DNA of 64,000 bases from Asticcacaulis machinosus (GCF_028550435.1 NZ_JAQQKV010000004.1:226561-290560); one strand, 5' to 3'. Positions 11,405 to 20,124 are shown, counted from the stretch's first letter. Program-made: numbers and translations. The notes: generated by a model from the letters alone, not told the origin.

Positions 11405-12909
11405 TGGCCGTCCTTGAGGAAGGCGCGGATATCGACGCCCAGCTTTTCCAATGCTTTTGAATTGGAATAGTTCATATGGCCGCCTTCATAATAGGTCAGG
11501 CGGGTATTGGCCTTGGGCCAGTCGGCCTGCTTCAAAAGGTACTCTGAGCCGCCGACGGTGGTTTGGGTATCGTACCAGCCGACGCCGACCATGATCTTCA
11601 TCTTGGGCTGGGTTTTCAGCACATCGCTCAGCATCGAAAAATACGGCCAGTCGCTGAACGGCCCCTTGCCATAACCCCAGTCCCAGCCATCAAGGCCACC
11701 GGTGACAGGGCTGTTGGTCAGATATTTGACCTCGGTCTTGATGTTCAGGAAATCGCGGGCATAGGGAATAAAACCATCCTGCATAGCCTTGGGGCCGACA
11801 AAAGACGGATCGCCGCCTTTTTCGAGCGGGCCGGTGTAGCGGGTATCGGCCATACCGATGATCAGGCCCTTGTCCTTAAACAGCAGGCGACGATAGGCTT
11901 CTTTGGAAATGCGCAAACGCGCATCGGCAAAGGTCTGGGCGGATACGCCGGTAAAGCCTTCCAGCTTATTCGCCACGGCCATCAACTGGTCGTCAGGCAG
12001 GTCGCCACCTTTATAGAGGGCGGCCAGATATTCCGTATCGGCAAAGCTGCGCGCTTCGGCCACAAAGGCCTCAAGCGACAGGCCGCGGGTGTCGACGGCC
12101 TTGTGATACCAGGCGGTGGCGGCCAGCGTCGGCAATGACACGACATAGGACACGATATTGGTCTTACGCTGCACATAGTCGGTGATATTGGCGGCTTGTC
12201 CAAACAGAACCACCCCGCCAATGGTCAGGGGCGTCTCGTCTTCAGCCAGCTTCTTGGCGATCTGAGGGGCGCGCATGGTGCCGTAGGATTCACCGAAGAT
12301 ATAGACGGGGGAGGCTTCGCGGCCACGCGCTTTGACCCACTGGGTGATGACCTGCGCGAACTGTTCCGCGTCCGCTTCGACCGAGAACCAGTCTTTCAGG
12401 TTGGTGCCATTAAGCGGGCGGCTGTAGCCGGTGCCGGCCGGATCGATAAACACCAGATCAGCGACCTCAAGCGGCGCGTTCGGGTTATCGACCAGTTGAA
12501 AGGTCGACGGATCGGCGCTCAGGTCGTCGGGCATATGCACGCGCTTGGGCGCAAAGGCCCCCATGTGCAGATAGACCGACGGGCTGATCGGGCCGCCGTT
12601 GAAGATAAACATCACCGGGCGGTTCGCGGCTTTGGTTTTGGCCTCATAGGAAAAGGTCACGACCGACAGGGCGTCGCGGCCTGAGGCATCCTTGACCACA
12701 TAGGAGGCGGCGGTAGCGGTATAGTCGATTTTCTGGCCGCCAAAGGTGCCCTTGTGTTTGGTCACCACGGCGGCGCCAAAGTCTGCGGGCGCAAAGTTTT
12801 CAGCCACAGATGGCGGCGGCGTTTGCGCATAGACGGGCAGGGCGGCGCCTGCACACAGCAGGAGGGCCAGTGTGCTGACAGCAGCTTTACGGACGGTTTT
12901 CACAGTCAT
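11401..12909 (-). CDS. Peptidase S10 (serine carboxypeptidase), copy B
   Basis: The product is a 502-residue exported S10-family serine carboxypeptidase. Residues 1-28 are a signal peptide (ALLLCAGAALPVYAQ). The catalytic Ser is about residue 208 in FGESYGTMRAPQ, the Asp lies in GVGWYDTQTT and the His in EGGHMNYSN; FIFNGGPISPS forms the oxyanion region. The ATG at 12909 has AGGGGA 8 bases upstream; a TTG at 12915 is a worse candidate. It is more like copy A than copy C across these motifs (GESYGT-R-A; GHM). It is the first gene of a tight run ending at the APC permease. Its promoter region holds a 9-bp inverted repeat (12942-12974). Confidence 0.92.
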   Translation of the reverse strand: MTVKTVRKAAVSTLALLLCAGAALPVYAQTPPPSVAENFAPADFGAAVVTKHKGTFGGQKIDYTATAASYVVKDASGRDALSVVTFSYEAKTKAANRPVMFIFNGGPISPSVYLHMGAFAPKRVHMPDDLSADPSTFQLVDNPNAPLEVADLVFIDPAGTGYSRPLNGTNLKDWFSVEADAEQFAQVITQWVKARGREASPVYIFGESYGTMRAPQIAKKLAEDETPLTIGGVVLFGQAANITDYVQRKTNIVSYVVSLPTLAATAWYHKAVDTRGLSLEAFVAEARSFADTEYLAALYKGGDLPDDQLMAVANKLEGFTGVSAQTFADARLRISKEAYRRLLFKDKGLIIGMADTRYTGPLEKGGDPSFVGPKAMQDGFIPYARDFLNIKTEVKYLTNSPVTGGLDGWDWGYGKGPFSDWPYFSMLSDVLKTQPKMKIMVGVGWYDTQTTVGGSEYLLKQADWPKANTRLTYYEGGHMNYSNSKALEKLGVDIRAFLKDGQ

Positions 12910-12941
12910 GATCAATTCCCCTGCTCATGTTTTGTGACGGT

Positions 12942-12974
12942 TTCGCAAAGGTACGCTACGACGGTCTTTGCGAA
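12942..12974. promoter_or_regulatory. Inverted repeat, candidate operator upstream of S10 copy B
   Basis: TTCGCAAAG (12942-12950) and CTTTGCGAA (12966-12974) form a perfect 9-bp inverted repeat with a 15-base spacer, so the half-site centres are 24 bases apart, a little over two helical turns. It lies 33 bases upstream of the start codon, within reach of the promoter. Read on the minus strand, the promoter-distal half extends to TTCGCAAAGAC, which recurs upstream of the first M61 gene. A role as the binding site of the adjacent Lrp/AsnC protein is inference. Confidence 0.5.
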
Positions 12975-13064
12975 TAAATATGTTTTTCTCAGTCGCGTGC
13001 TTGCGGTTATGAGCATAAATCCGGTTGCAATTGCGACTAAGTGGTTAATTCATGCCGGTGGCGT

Positions 13065-13550
13065 TCACAGCGCCTTGGCACCGCGCAACGGGATGGCGGT
13101 GGTTGATTTCAGCTCGCTCAGGGTCACGGTCGATTGAATATCGACCACACCCGGCAGCTTCAGGATCACGTTGAAGATGAATTTCTGGTACCATTCCATG
13201 CTGGGGGCCACGACCTTGAGCATGATGTCCTTTTCCCCGAACAGGGAGTGACACTCCAGAATTTCCGGCGTCGCTTCGATCTTACGCAGGAATTCGGCGC
13301 GCTTTTCGTCGGTCAGGGTGGTCATCTTAAGGTAGGCAAACAGCATCAGGGACGCGCCGAACTTATGGCGATCCAGCAGGGCGACCTGTCCCTTGATATA
13401 GCCCTCATCCTTAAGGCGCTGAAGCCTGCGCCAGCACGGTGACTGCGACAGGCCGACCCGGTCAGCCAGATCGCTGGTCGACAGGGAGGAGTCCTTCTGG
13501 ATCTGCTCCAGAATGCGGATATCGACGCTCGATAACGGTTCTTCGGCCAT
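13065..13550 (-). CDS. Lrp/AsnC-family transcriptional regulator
   Basis: The product is a 161-residue feast/famine regulator. Residues 1-60 are the AsnC winged helix (SSVDIRILEQIQKDSSLSTSD, recognition helix VGLSQSPCWRRLQRLKDEGYI). Residues of about 70-155 are the RAM ligand-binding domain (LFAYLKMTTL, EILECHSLFGEKDIMLKVVA, LPGVVDIQSTVTLSELK). Such proteins bind an amino acid and wrap DNA around octamers. It lies between two S10 peptidase genes, 13 bases after copy C, so it probably senses an amino acid product of the locus. The 155-base gap downstream of it contains candidate operator elements for the next operon. Confidence 0.93.
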   Translation of the reverse strand: MAEEPLSSVDIRILEQIQKDSSLSTSDLADRVGLSQSPCWRRLQRLKDEGYIKGQVALLDRHKFGASLMLFAYLKMTTLTDEKRAEFLRKIEATPEILECHSLFGEKDIMLKVVAPSMEWYQKFIFNVILKLPGVVDIQSTVTLSELKSTTAIPLRGAKAL

Positions 13551-13563
13551 AGGTTACGCTCCG

Positions 13564-15021
13564 TTATTTGATGAAATTGCGGATCTGATCGGCCTTGGCC
13601 GTCAGGTTATCGGCGGGGTTAAAGACGGAATGACCGGCGGCGTAGGCGTTGAACGTCACGCGCTCCAGCGGGATATCGGCGTGCTCGATCTCATAGCGGG
13701 CCGCCCAGACAGGGGTGGCCAGATCGAAATAGCCACCAACCACCATCATCTTAAGGTCTTGGCGATCGTTCATAAGTTTCGCCAGATCGGGGGTGACGTT
13801 CATCACAAACTGCCGGTCCTTATTCACATCGTCCCAGTTCCATTGAAAATTCAGCTCCAGCGACAGGGACACATAGTCGTCGCTGGCCGGAAACTTCAGT
13901 TCGTCCTTGAGGTAGCTGGTGATCAGGGCCGATTTGATGACGTTGGACTTACCAAGCCCAAGCGAGGGATCATTGGCGGCGGCGGGGCGGTTCGGATTGG
14001 CGGGCGGGGCCTTGGGCGCCACAACCCGCATATCGAGGCGGCCGGTCAACTGATCCTTATCGGCATTGAGGGTTTCAAGATAGGTCTGGCTGTCGACCCG
14101 CAGATTGGCCTTGAGGATCGTCTCTGCCGGCAGGCCGATCAGGGCGGACAGGCCGTTGGCGACCTCGGTTTTCTCAGCGTCGGTGATCTGCGCCCCCTTG
14201 AGCAGGGCCGGGGCGTAGGTCGAGATGGCAAAGGCTTGCGCATCGGCAAAGGTGGCCTCAAGGCTGCGGCCCTTGCGGTCGATTTTGTTATGATGCCACG
14301 CACCGGCGGCCAGAGTTGGCAGTTCCAGAATCTGGCCCATGTCGCGCGATTCCGACATGTTGAGCGACGGCGAAATCAGGATCAGCCCTTTGAGGCCCGG
14401 CAGGGTTTTGTCTTTGGCGATCTGGCCCGACATGACCGCCAGCCGGTAGCCGCCATAGCTTTCACCAGCGATATAGAGCGGGGAAGCTTCGCGGCCATTG
14501 GCCTTCAGCCATTTGGCGATCAGGTTATGGACGGCCGTAGCATCGCGGTTGACGCCCAGGAAATTCCGCAACTCATCGGGTTTAAAACTGCGGCTGAGAC
14601 CCGTACCCACCGGATCGATAAAGACCATATCGGCGGCATCCAGCAGCGTGTCGGGATTATCGATCAGGGCGTCCTTGTCACGGATGCGCGGACCAAAGGC
14701 TGACATATGCAGCGGCGACGACGAAGCGCCCGGGCCGCCATTGAAAAAGACGATGACGGGGCGGGTGCTGCGATCCTTTACGCCGTCACGGACATAGGAA
14801 ATGGCCGACAGGGAGACCACGGCCTCACCCTTATCGTTTTTCAGGATCTCTTCGGTAAAACCGGCGGTATATTTGAGGGTGGTTTTTTTCTGGGCCAGAG
14901 TCTTATTCTGGGTCAGGGTTTTGGGCGTGCTGACGCTGATCGCGTCCTGTGCGGTGACAGGTGCCCCCAAAAGCCCCAGACACATTGCCACTGCCGCTAC
15001 GAAGATACAGCTTTGCCGCAT
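13564..15021 (-). CDS. Peptidase S10 (serine carboxypeptidase), copy C
   Basis: The product is a 485-residue exported S10-family enzyme. A signal peptide occupies about residues 1-24 (AVAMCLGLLGAPVTAQ). The nucleophile is about Ser188 in AGESYGGYRLA, the Asp lies in GGYFDLATP and the His in AAGHSVFNP, with VFFNGGPGASS as the oxyanion segment. These motifs are more divergent than those of copies A and B, so its specificity probably differs. The start is marked by a very strong ribosome binding site (AAGGAGGG, 7 bases upstream). An imperfect 13/14-base inverted repeat (15037-15088) sits just upstream of that site. It begins a transcript that continues into the Lrp/AsnC gene. Confidence 0.91.
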   Translation of the reverse strand: MRQSCIFVAAVAMCLGLLGAPVTAQDAISVSTPKTLTQNKTLAQKKTTLKYTAGFTEEILKNDKGEAVVSLSAISYVRDGVKDRSTRPVIVFFNGGPGASSSPLHMSAFGPRIRDKDALIDNPDTLLDAADMVFIDPVGTGLSRSFKPDELRNFLGVNRDATAVHNLIAKWLKANGREASPLYIAGESYGGYRLAVMSGQIAKDKTLPGLKGLILISPSLNMSESRDMGQILELPTLAAGAWHHNKIDRKGRSLEATFADAQAFAISTYAPALLKGAQITDAEKTEVANGLSALIGLPAETILKANLRVDSQTYLETLNADKDQLTGRLDMRVVAPKAPPANPNRPAAANDPSLGLGKSNVIKSALITSYLKDELKFPASDDYVSLSLELNFQWNWDDVNKDRQFVMNVTPDLAKLMNDRQDLKMMVVGGYFDLATPVWAARYEIEHADIPLERVTFNAYAAGHSVFNPADNLTAKADQIRNFIK

Positions 15022-15321
15022 GACCGAACCCTCCTTGATAAACTAATCCCTTACAGGAAACATTATCACCGATGGGGGATAGTTTATCGCTTTTTTGACG
15101 GAGTGGCGGCGGTAAAATGTATAAATCATGCGCCCCGTGCATGGATTCTGCATTTATTATTCTGTCGCTGGGTTTTGCGATCGGCATAAATCATGCGCAA
15201 TGCTGTGGATTTTAGAGGCAAGTCAGCGCTTATTGGCTGCAAGGGCTGTGAGTTGGGCTAAAAATTTCAACGATTGCTTATATCATTGCGGTCATATTGA
15301 GTTTGAGCAAGGGGCATCCTT
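15022..15321. promoter_or_regulatory. Divergent control region between S10 copy C and the Tat PLP enzyme
   Basis: This 300-base gap separates divergent genes and has no convincing coding frame. It contains an inverted repeat (15037-15050 GATAAACTAATCCC against 15076-15088 GGGATAGTTTATC, one unpaired A, 25-base spacer) next to the copy C ribosome binding site. It also holds a perfect 13-base direct repeat ATAAATCATGCGC at 15121-15133 and 15186-15198, and the element GCATAAATC at 15185-15193, also present upstream of S10 copy B. AAGGGG at 15309-15314 is the ribosome binding site of the rightward gene. Binding proteins are unknown; the Lrp/AsnC product is the obvious candidate. Confidence 0.55.
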
Positions 15322-16605
15322 ATGCCGGTAACGCGTCGTGATTGGTTGAAAACTGCGGGAGTAGCATCGGTGGGCAGCCTGGGAGGCATGGCGGGAATGG
15401 GGAGCGCCAGCGCGCAAACCGTTGCCGCGTCGTCTGCCGATCCGTTTGCCGGGCCGGATACGCCGGTAAACTTTCCGGATAAGGCGTCCTTTGGGCCGAT
15501 GGAGGTGACCTACCTCAATTCAGGCACCATGCACCCGTTCAGCAAGGGGGCAAAGTCTGCGCTGGAGGCCTATCAGGCCAAGCGCTTTATGGACCCGGCC
15601 CATCAGGGCGTGCAACTGAATGATAAGCGGGTACTGGAAAAATTCGCCAGACTGATCAATGCTGAGGCCGATGAAGTTACCTTTGTGCAATCGACCACAA
15701 TGGGCGAAAACATGATTGTGGCGGGGCTGGGGCTGGCCGACCAAAAGGCGCGGATCGTCACCGACACCCTGCATTTCTTTGGCTCGATCCCGCTCTATGA
15801 AGAACTGGCCAAGCAGGGCTGTGAGGTTGTCTGGGTGCGCGACCGTGACGGGCGCATCGACCTTGAGGACATGAAAAAAGCCATCACGCCGGGCACGAAG
15901 TTTGTCGCCCTGTCGCTGGTCTCGACCATCAACGGTTTTGAGCATGACCTTAAGGCGGTGTGCGATCTGGCTCATGCGCAGGGGGCGCTGGTCTATGCCG
16001 ACATTATTCACGCGGCAGGCTGTGTGCCGGTCGATGTTAAGGCCACCGGCGTCGATTTTGCGGCTTGCGCCAGTTATAAGTGGCTGATGGGCGATTTTGG
16101 TATGGGCTTTGTCTATGCCAGCAAGGCCGCCCAGAAACATCTGAAACGCCCGTTTGTCGGCTATTACGGCATGAGCGCGTTCAAGCCGCATATCTATCCG
16201 TTTGATGAGCCGGGTACGACCATTGCCGACTACGCCTTTGATGGCGGGGCGCGCGGTCTGTTTGCCGTGGGCACCAGTTCCGAATCCCTGCTGGCGCAGC
16301 TTGATTATTCGTTGGGTTATATATTGACCAATGGGGTGGAGCGCATTCAGGCCCATGCCCAGACCCTGACCGATCACCTTAAGGCCGAGTTGCCCAAGCG
16401 CGGCTATAGGCTGATGACGCCAAAGGATGCCAAAACGCCGATGGTGGCCTGTGTGCTGGAAAATGCCCGCACCAAACTCAATCCGGCGCTGGAGGCGGCC
16501 AAGATCAGGATCACGGTGTCGCAGCACCGCTTCCGCTATTCGGTGTCGGTGTTCAATGACCATGCCGATATCGAGCGGGCGCTGAAGGCCCTGCCGAAGG
16601 TTTGA
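15322..16605 (+). CDS. Tat-exported class V aminotransferase-family PLP enzyme (isopenicillin N epimerase-like)
   Basis: The product is a 427-residue fold-type I PLP protein of the class V aminotransferase group, which includes cysteine desulfurases and isopenicillin N epimerase-like proteins. The N terminus has a twin-arginine export signal (TRRDWLKTAG, a small-residue core and ASAQ as likely cleavage site), so it should act, with cofactor bound, in the periplasm. The PLP Lys is about K253 in ASYKWLMGD; the pyridine-contacting Asp lies in VYADIIHAAG. FVQSTTMGENM is the phosphate-binding part. It starts 98 bases before the first M61 gene ends its leader and shares orientation with the M61 genes. 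Racemase/epimerase or lyase activity on a peptide or amino acid is inference. Confidence 0.85.
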   Translation: MPVTRRDWLKTAGVASVGSLGGMAGMGSASAQTVAASSADPFAGPDTPVNFPDKASFGPMEVTYLNSGTMHPFSKGAKSALEAYQAKRFMDPAHQGVQLNDKRVLEKFARLINAEADEVTFVQSTTMGENMIVAGLGLADQKARIVTDTLHFFGSIPLYEELAKQGCEVVWVRDRDGRIDLEDMKKAITPGTKFVALSLVSTINGFEHDLKAVCDLAHAQGALVYADIIHAAGCVPVDVKATGVDFAACASYKWLMGDFGMGFVYASKAAQKHLKRPFVGYYGMSAFKPHIYPFDEPGTTIADYAFDGGARGLFAVGTSSESLLAQLDYSLGYILTNGVERIQAHAQTLTDHLKAELPKRGYRLMTPKDAKTPMVACVLENARTKLNPALEAAKIRITVSQHRFRYSVSVFNDHADIERALKALPKV

Positions 16606-16662
16606 TTCTGGGGTCTAAAATCTGGCCGTTACGGGCATAAAGATTTCGGCTTGAGCGCACAA

Positions 16663-16673
16663 TTCGCAAAGAC
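16663..16673 (+). promoter_or_regulatory. Shared 11-base promoter element upstream of M61 genes
   Basis: TTCGCAAAGAC lies 50 bases upstream of the first M61 start codon. The identical 11 bases, in the same orientation relative to the gene, lie 54 bases upstream of S10 copy B (minus strand, 12974 to 12964). This is a direct observation; a shared operator or promoter part is inferred. Confidence 0.45.
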
Positions 16674-16723
16674 GTACCTGCGCCGCCGTGGAAATATACG
16701 CGAATAATGCAGGGGATTTGCTT

Positions 16724-18415
16724 ATGAAACTTAAGATTGCCGCCACGGTCGCTGCCCTCGGCCTGATGTCCACAGGCGCGCTGGCGCAAGGTGCGCCGCC
16801 GAAACTGGATATTCTCCTGAAACCGCACGCGACCGCCGCCGGTGCCGGTGACTATGTCGATGTGACGATTAAGCTTGAGGCGCCGAAAGCCGCCGCCGGT
16901 GAGACTCTGGCGCGCCTGCCGCTGATGATCGTGTCCATGCCGGGGATAAAGCTCGATGCCAAAGACCTTAAGGTCACCGACGCCAAGGGGGCCGTGGCTA
17001 TCACTCAGGCCGATCAGCCCGCGACCCCGCAGTGGCAGTACCGTCATTTCAATGCGGGGCGCGCGACCGTTGGCGATGTGACCCTGACCTACCGCGCCCA
17101 TGTCCGCGAAGTCTCCGGCACGACCCGCATGGGGCCTTTGTTTGATTTCCGTGGCCAGCCCGGCGGCGTCAATGGCGCGGGCATGACCTTTCTGGCCCTG
17201 CCGGACAAAAAGACGCCCTATAATGTGACCTTGAACTGGGATATGTCGGCGTACCCCGCAGGCGCCAAGGGCGTGCACAGTCTGGGGGAGGGGCAGGTCA
17301 GGCAGATCGCCCCGACCGACCTGTGGAACTTCAGCTATTATTACGCGGGCAACGTCCAGACCTATTCGGCTGACGGGTTTTCGATGTACTGGACGACGAC
17401 CCCGCCGTTTGACACTAACGCTGTGGCGCATAAGATCGGCGCGCTTTACGGGCAGATGACGTCCTTTTTCAGAGCGGAGGGCGGCAGCTACCGCGTCTTT
17501 GTGCGGGAAAACCCGTTCAGCGGCATGGGCGGGACGGCCTTGGCGTCGTCGTTTATCTTTGGCTATGATGCGAATAATCCGCCGACGCTGGATAAGCTTC
17601 AGGCCTTGCTGGCGCACGAAATGGCCCATAACTGGCTGAAAATCGGCGGTGAGCATGGCGATTCTGCCTGGTACACCGAAGGCACGGCCGAGTATTATTC
17701 GATCATGCTGGCGCAGAGAGCTGGTCTTTTGACGCCCGCTCAGGTTGGTGAGATGATCACTGACCGGGCCTTCAGCTACTGGTCAAACCCGTTGAGCGCG
17801 CTCAGCAATGCCGATGCGGCTGCGGCCTTCTGGAAGGACAACAGCGCCCAGACCATCCCTTATGGCCGCGGGCTGTTGTACCTGATCAATACCGACGCCA
17901 GGATTCGCGCGGCCACCGGCGGGGCCAAGACGCTTGATACGATGGTACAGGCCATGATCACCAAGCAAAAGGCCGGTGAAACCCCCGGCATCGATGTCTG
18001 GCTGGCGCTGGTGGGGGCCGAGATCGGGGCGCAGGCTAAGACCGACTATGACAATATGGTCGCGGGCAAGCCGCTGATGCCGGTCGCCGGTGCTCTGGGG
18101 CCATGCTTTACGGTGGTGCCCGCCACGGTGCGCCGGTTCGATCTGGGCTTTGATCAGCCGTCACTCGATAAAAAACTGATCAGCGGTGTGCGGGGGGGAT
18201 CAGCAGCCGAGACGGCGGGACTGAAGGACGGCGATGTGGTCATTGAAGCCACCAGCGTGTTCGATGCCCAGCGGACTCAAACCAGTCAGATGAAACTTAA
18301 GATCAAACGTGGTGAGGCCGTCATCGACATATCCTATCTGCCGCGCGGTGAGGCCGTGGCCGCCCATCAGTGGCAGCGCAAGGCCGATGTCGCGGATGCC
18401 GCCTGTAAATTGTGA
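16724..18415 (+). CDS. M61-family metallo-aminopeptidase with PDZ domain, copy 1
   Basis: The product is a 563-residue exported zinc peptidase of family M61, the family of the Sphingomonas glycyl aminopeptidase. Residues 1-22 are a signal peptide (LGLMSTGALAQG). After an N-terminal beta domain comes the catalytic HEMAH (about H298, E299, H302), with Glu319 in YTEGTAEYY as the likely third zinc ligand. A C-terminal PDZ domain (about 470-550; GGSAAETAGLKDGDVVIEA) is bracketed by a Cys in LGPCF and a Cys three residues from the C terminus. The ATG at 16724 has AGGGGA upstream. It is first of three M61 genes in tandem. It would release N-terminal small residues from peptides in the periplasm. Confidence 0.9.
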   Translation: MKLKIAATVAALGLMSTGALAQGAPPKLDILLKPHATAAGAGDYVDVTIKLEAPKAAAGETLARLPLMIVSMPGIKLDAKDLKVTDAKGAVAITQADQPATPQWQYRHFNAGRATVGDVTLTYRAHVREVSGTTRMGPLFDFRGQPGGVNGAGMTFLALPDKKTPYNVTLNWDMSAYPAGAKGVHSLGEGQVRQIAPTDLWNFSYYYAGNVQTYSADGFSMYWTTTPPFDTNAVAHKIGALYGQMTSFFRAEGGSYRVFVRENPFSGMGGTALASSFIFGYDANNPPTLDKLQALLAHEMAHNWLKIGGEHGDSAWYTEGTAEYYSIMLAQRAGLLTPAQVGEMITDRAFSYWSNPLSALSNADAAAAFWKDNSAQTIPYGRGLLYLINTDARIRAATGGAKTLDTMVQAMITKQKAGETPGIDVWLALVGAEIGAQAKTDYDNMVAGKPLMPVAGALGPCFTVVPATVRRFDLGFDQPSLDKKLISGVRGGSAAETAGLKDGDVVIEATSVFDAQRTQTSQMKLKIKRGEAVIDISYLPRGEAVAAHQWQRKADVADAACKL

Positions 18416-18423
18416 GGCCTGAC

Positions 18424-20124
18424 ATGCGTAGTTTGTTGTTAAGTGCGTCCCTGATGGCTTTGGCCGCAGGGGCGGTGGCTGAGCCGCTAAAGCTTGATCT
18501 GACCCTGACGCCGCAGGTGTCAGCCGAGGCCGTTACCGGCTGGACGGTCGAGAGCCGCTTTGACACGGTGGCGGGCGATCCGGCCCTGCGCTTTACGATC
18601 CCCAAAACGCTTGGGCCATTGCAGCGCATCCCTGACCGCATCAGCCTGATCACCGCCCGCGACGATCAGGGGCCGCTTACCCTGACTATATCGGACGGCA
18701 CCGGCTATATGGGCGCGCCCGCACAGGTGTTCACCACGGATCGTGCCCCGGTCGGTGATGTGATTTTGCGCTATCAGGTCGCAACTTCGCAGGAAACCAT
18801 TTCCGGCCCCAACTGGGAACTGCGCTCAGAAGGGCTGGGGTCGAGTGCGCAGGGATCGTCGATCCTGCTGCTGCCGGATCAGGAAAAGCCCTATCAGGTC
18901 AGTATCAACTGGAACCTCAAAAACCTGCCGCAGGGGGCGCGGGCGATCACCTCCTATGCCCGCGATCCGAAGACGGTGACCGAGCCGATCAGCCGCCTGC
19001 GCCAGACCTATTTCATGGCCGGAAATCTGATCTCTACGCCTGATGATCTGACGACGCCCAGCGTTTTTCGTGCCGCCTCCACCGCCATCAATAATCACCC
19101 GCAGAAGCCGTTACTCGACTGGTCATCCGACGCCTATACCCGCATGTCGGGCTATTTCGGATTTCAATCGCCGCCGCCGTTTACGGTGCTGATGCGCTCC
19201 AACATCTATGGTGGAACCAGTGGCACGGCCGGCCCGGAAGGCCTGATCGCCACTATGGCCCCGCAGGCCAGCGAACTGGGGATCAAGAGTCTGATTTCCC
19301 ATGAGATGGTCCATGTTTATCTGCATGGTCTGATGGAAGCCGACGACAGTGGCCGCAACCCTGATGCCGGCTGGTTCACCGAAGGCATCGCCGTCTATTA
19401 TCAACGCCGCGCGCCGTTTAAGACCGGCCTGTTTACGCCGGATCAGTTCCTTGAGGACTTTAATGAAACCGCGCGGGCCTATTATTCCAATATCCGCATC
19501 AACGTGCCGATGTCGGAGGCGATCAAGAATTTCTGGACCGATCCGCGTCAGCGCATCCAGCCCTATAACCGCGGGGCGATGTATTTCCATGTCCTCGACG
19601 GTCAGATCCGCGCCAAGTCAAAGGGTAAGCGCACGCTGGATGATGTGGTGCGCCCCTATCTGAAGCGCCACAATGACGGTCTGTCGGTGACCGAAAAAGA
19701 CTGGATGGATTTGCTGGTGGCGGAACTGGGGCCCAAGGCGAAAACCGATTTTGAGGCCATGATGAACGGCGCGGTGCAAATCCCTGCGTCGAATGCTTTG
19801 GGAATGTGTTTCAAACGCGTCGAAACTCAGATGCCGGTGTTTGAACTGGGCTTTGAGATGCCGAGCCTGATCAACCGTCCGCGTGTGATTGCGGGCCTTG
19901 ATCCGGCCTCTCCGGCGGCAAAGGCGGGCTTAAAAGACGGCGATGTCGTCACCAATACCCTGATCCTCGATGCCATCCAGCAGGACCCGCGTGAGCCGAT
20001 TACACTGAAAATCGAGCGCGGCGGGGAAAAGCATGACATCACCTTCAGCCCGCAGGGGCATTTGACTAAGGGCTATCTGTGGCAACACGTCAAAGGTGTT
20101 TCCGATGCAAAATGTGCGGAGTAA
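18424..20124 (+). CDS. M61-family metallo-aminopeptidase with PDZ domain, copy 2
   Basis: The product is a 566-residue exported M61 peptidase, paralogous to copies 1 and 3. A signal peptide spans residues 1-20 (LMALAAGAVAEP). The zinc motif is HEMVH (about H293, E294, H297), with FTEGIAVYY carrying the third ligand. The PDZ domain (LDPASPAAKAGLKDGDVV) is bracketed by Cys in LGMCF and in the last residues DAKCAE, as in copy 1. The ATG at 18424 has GAGG 6 bases upstream and lies 8 bases after the copy 1 stop; a GTG at 18412 is also in frame. The substrate-binding surroundings differ between copies (HEMVHVYLHG here, HEMAHNWLKI in copy 1), which suggests different peptide preferences. Confidence 0.9.
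   Translation: MRSLLLSASLMALAAGAVAEPLKLDLTLTPQVSAEAVTGWTVESRFDTVAGDPALRFTIPKTLGPLQRIPDRISLITARDDQGPLTLTISDGTGYMGAPAQVFTTDRAPVGDVILRYQVATSQETISGPNWELRSEGLGSSAQGSSILLLPDQEKPYQVSINWNLKNLPQGARAITSYARDPKTVTEPISRLRQTYFMAGNLISTPDDLTTPSVFRAASTAINNHPQKPLLDWSSDAYTRMSGYFGFQSPPPFTVLMRSNIYGGTSGTAGPEGLIATMAPQASELGIKSLISHEMVHVYLHGLMEADDSGRNPDAGWFTEGIAVYYQRRAPFKTGLFTPDQFLEDFNETARAYYSNIRINVPMSEAIKNFWTDPRQRIQPYNRGAMYFHVLDGQIRAKSKGKRTLDDVVRPYLKRHNDGLSVTEKDWMDLLVAELGPKAKTDFEAMMNGAVQIPASNALGMCFKRVETQMPVFELGFEMPSLINRPRVIAGLDPASPAAKAGLKDGDVVTNTLILDAIQQDPREPITLKIERGGEKHDITFSPQGHLTKGYLWQHVKGVSDAKCAE

Noticed and set aside
13513..14703. A 396-codon open frame antisense to S10 copy C
   Set aside because: It lies wholly on the other strand of an intact gene with signal peptide and catalytic motifs; its composition is that of a shadow of GC-rich coding sequence and it has no ribosome binding site or domain.
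15520..17656. Two long antisense open frames opposite the PLP enzyme and first M61 gene
   Set aside because: Both are opposite genes with clear motifs; no domains and no start signals.
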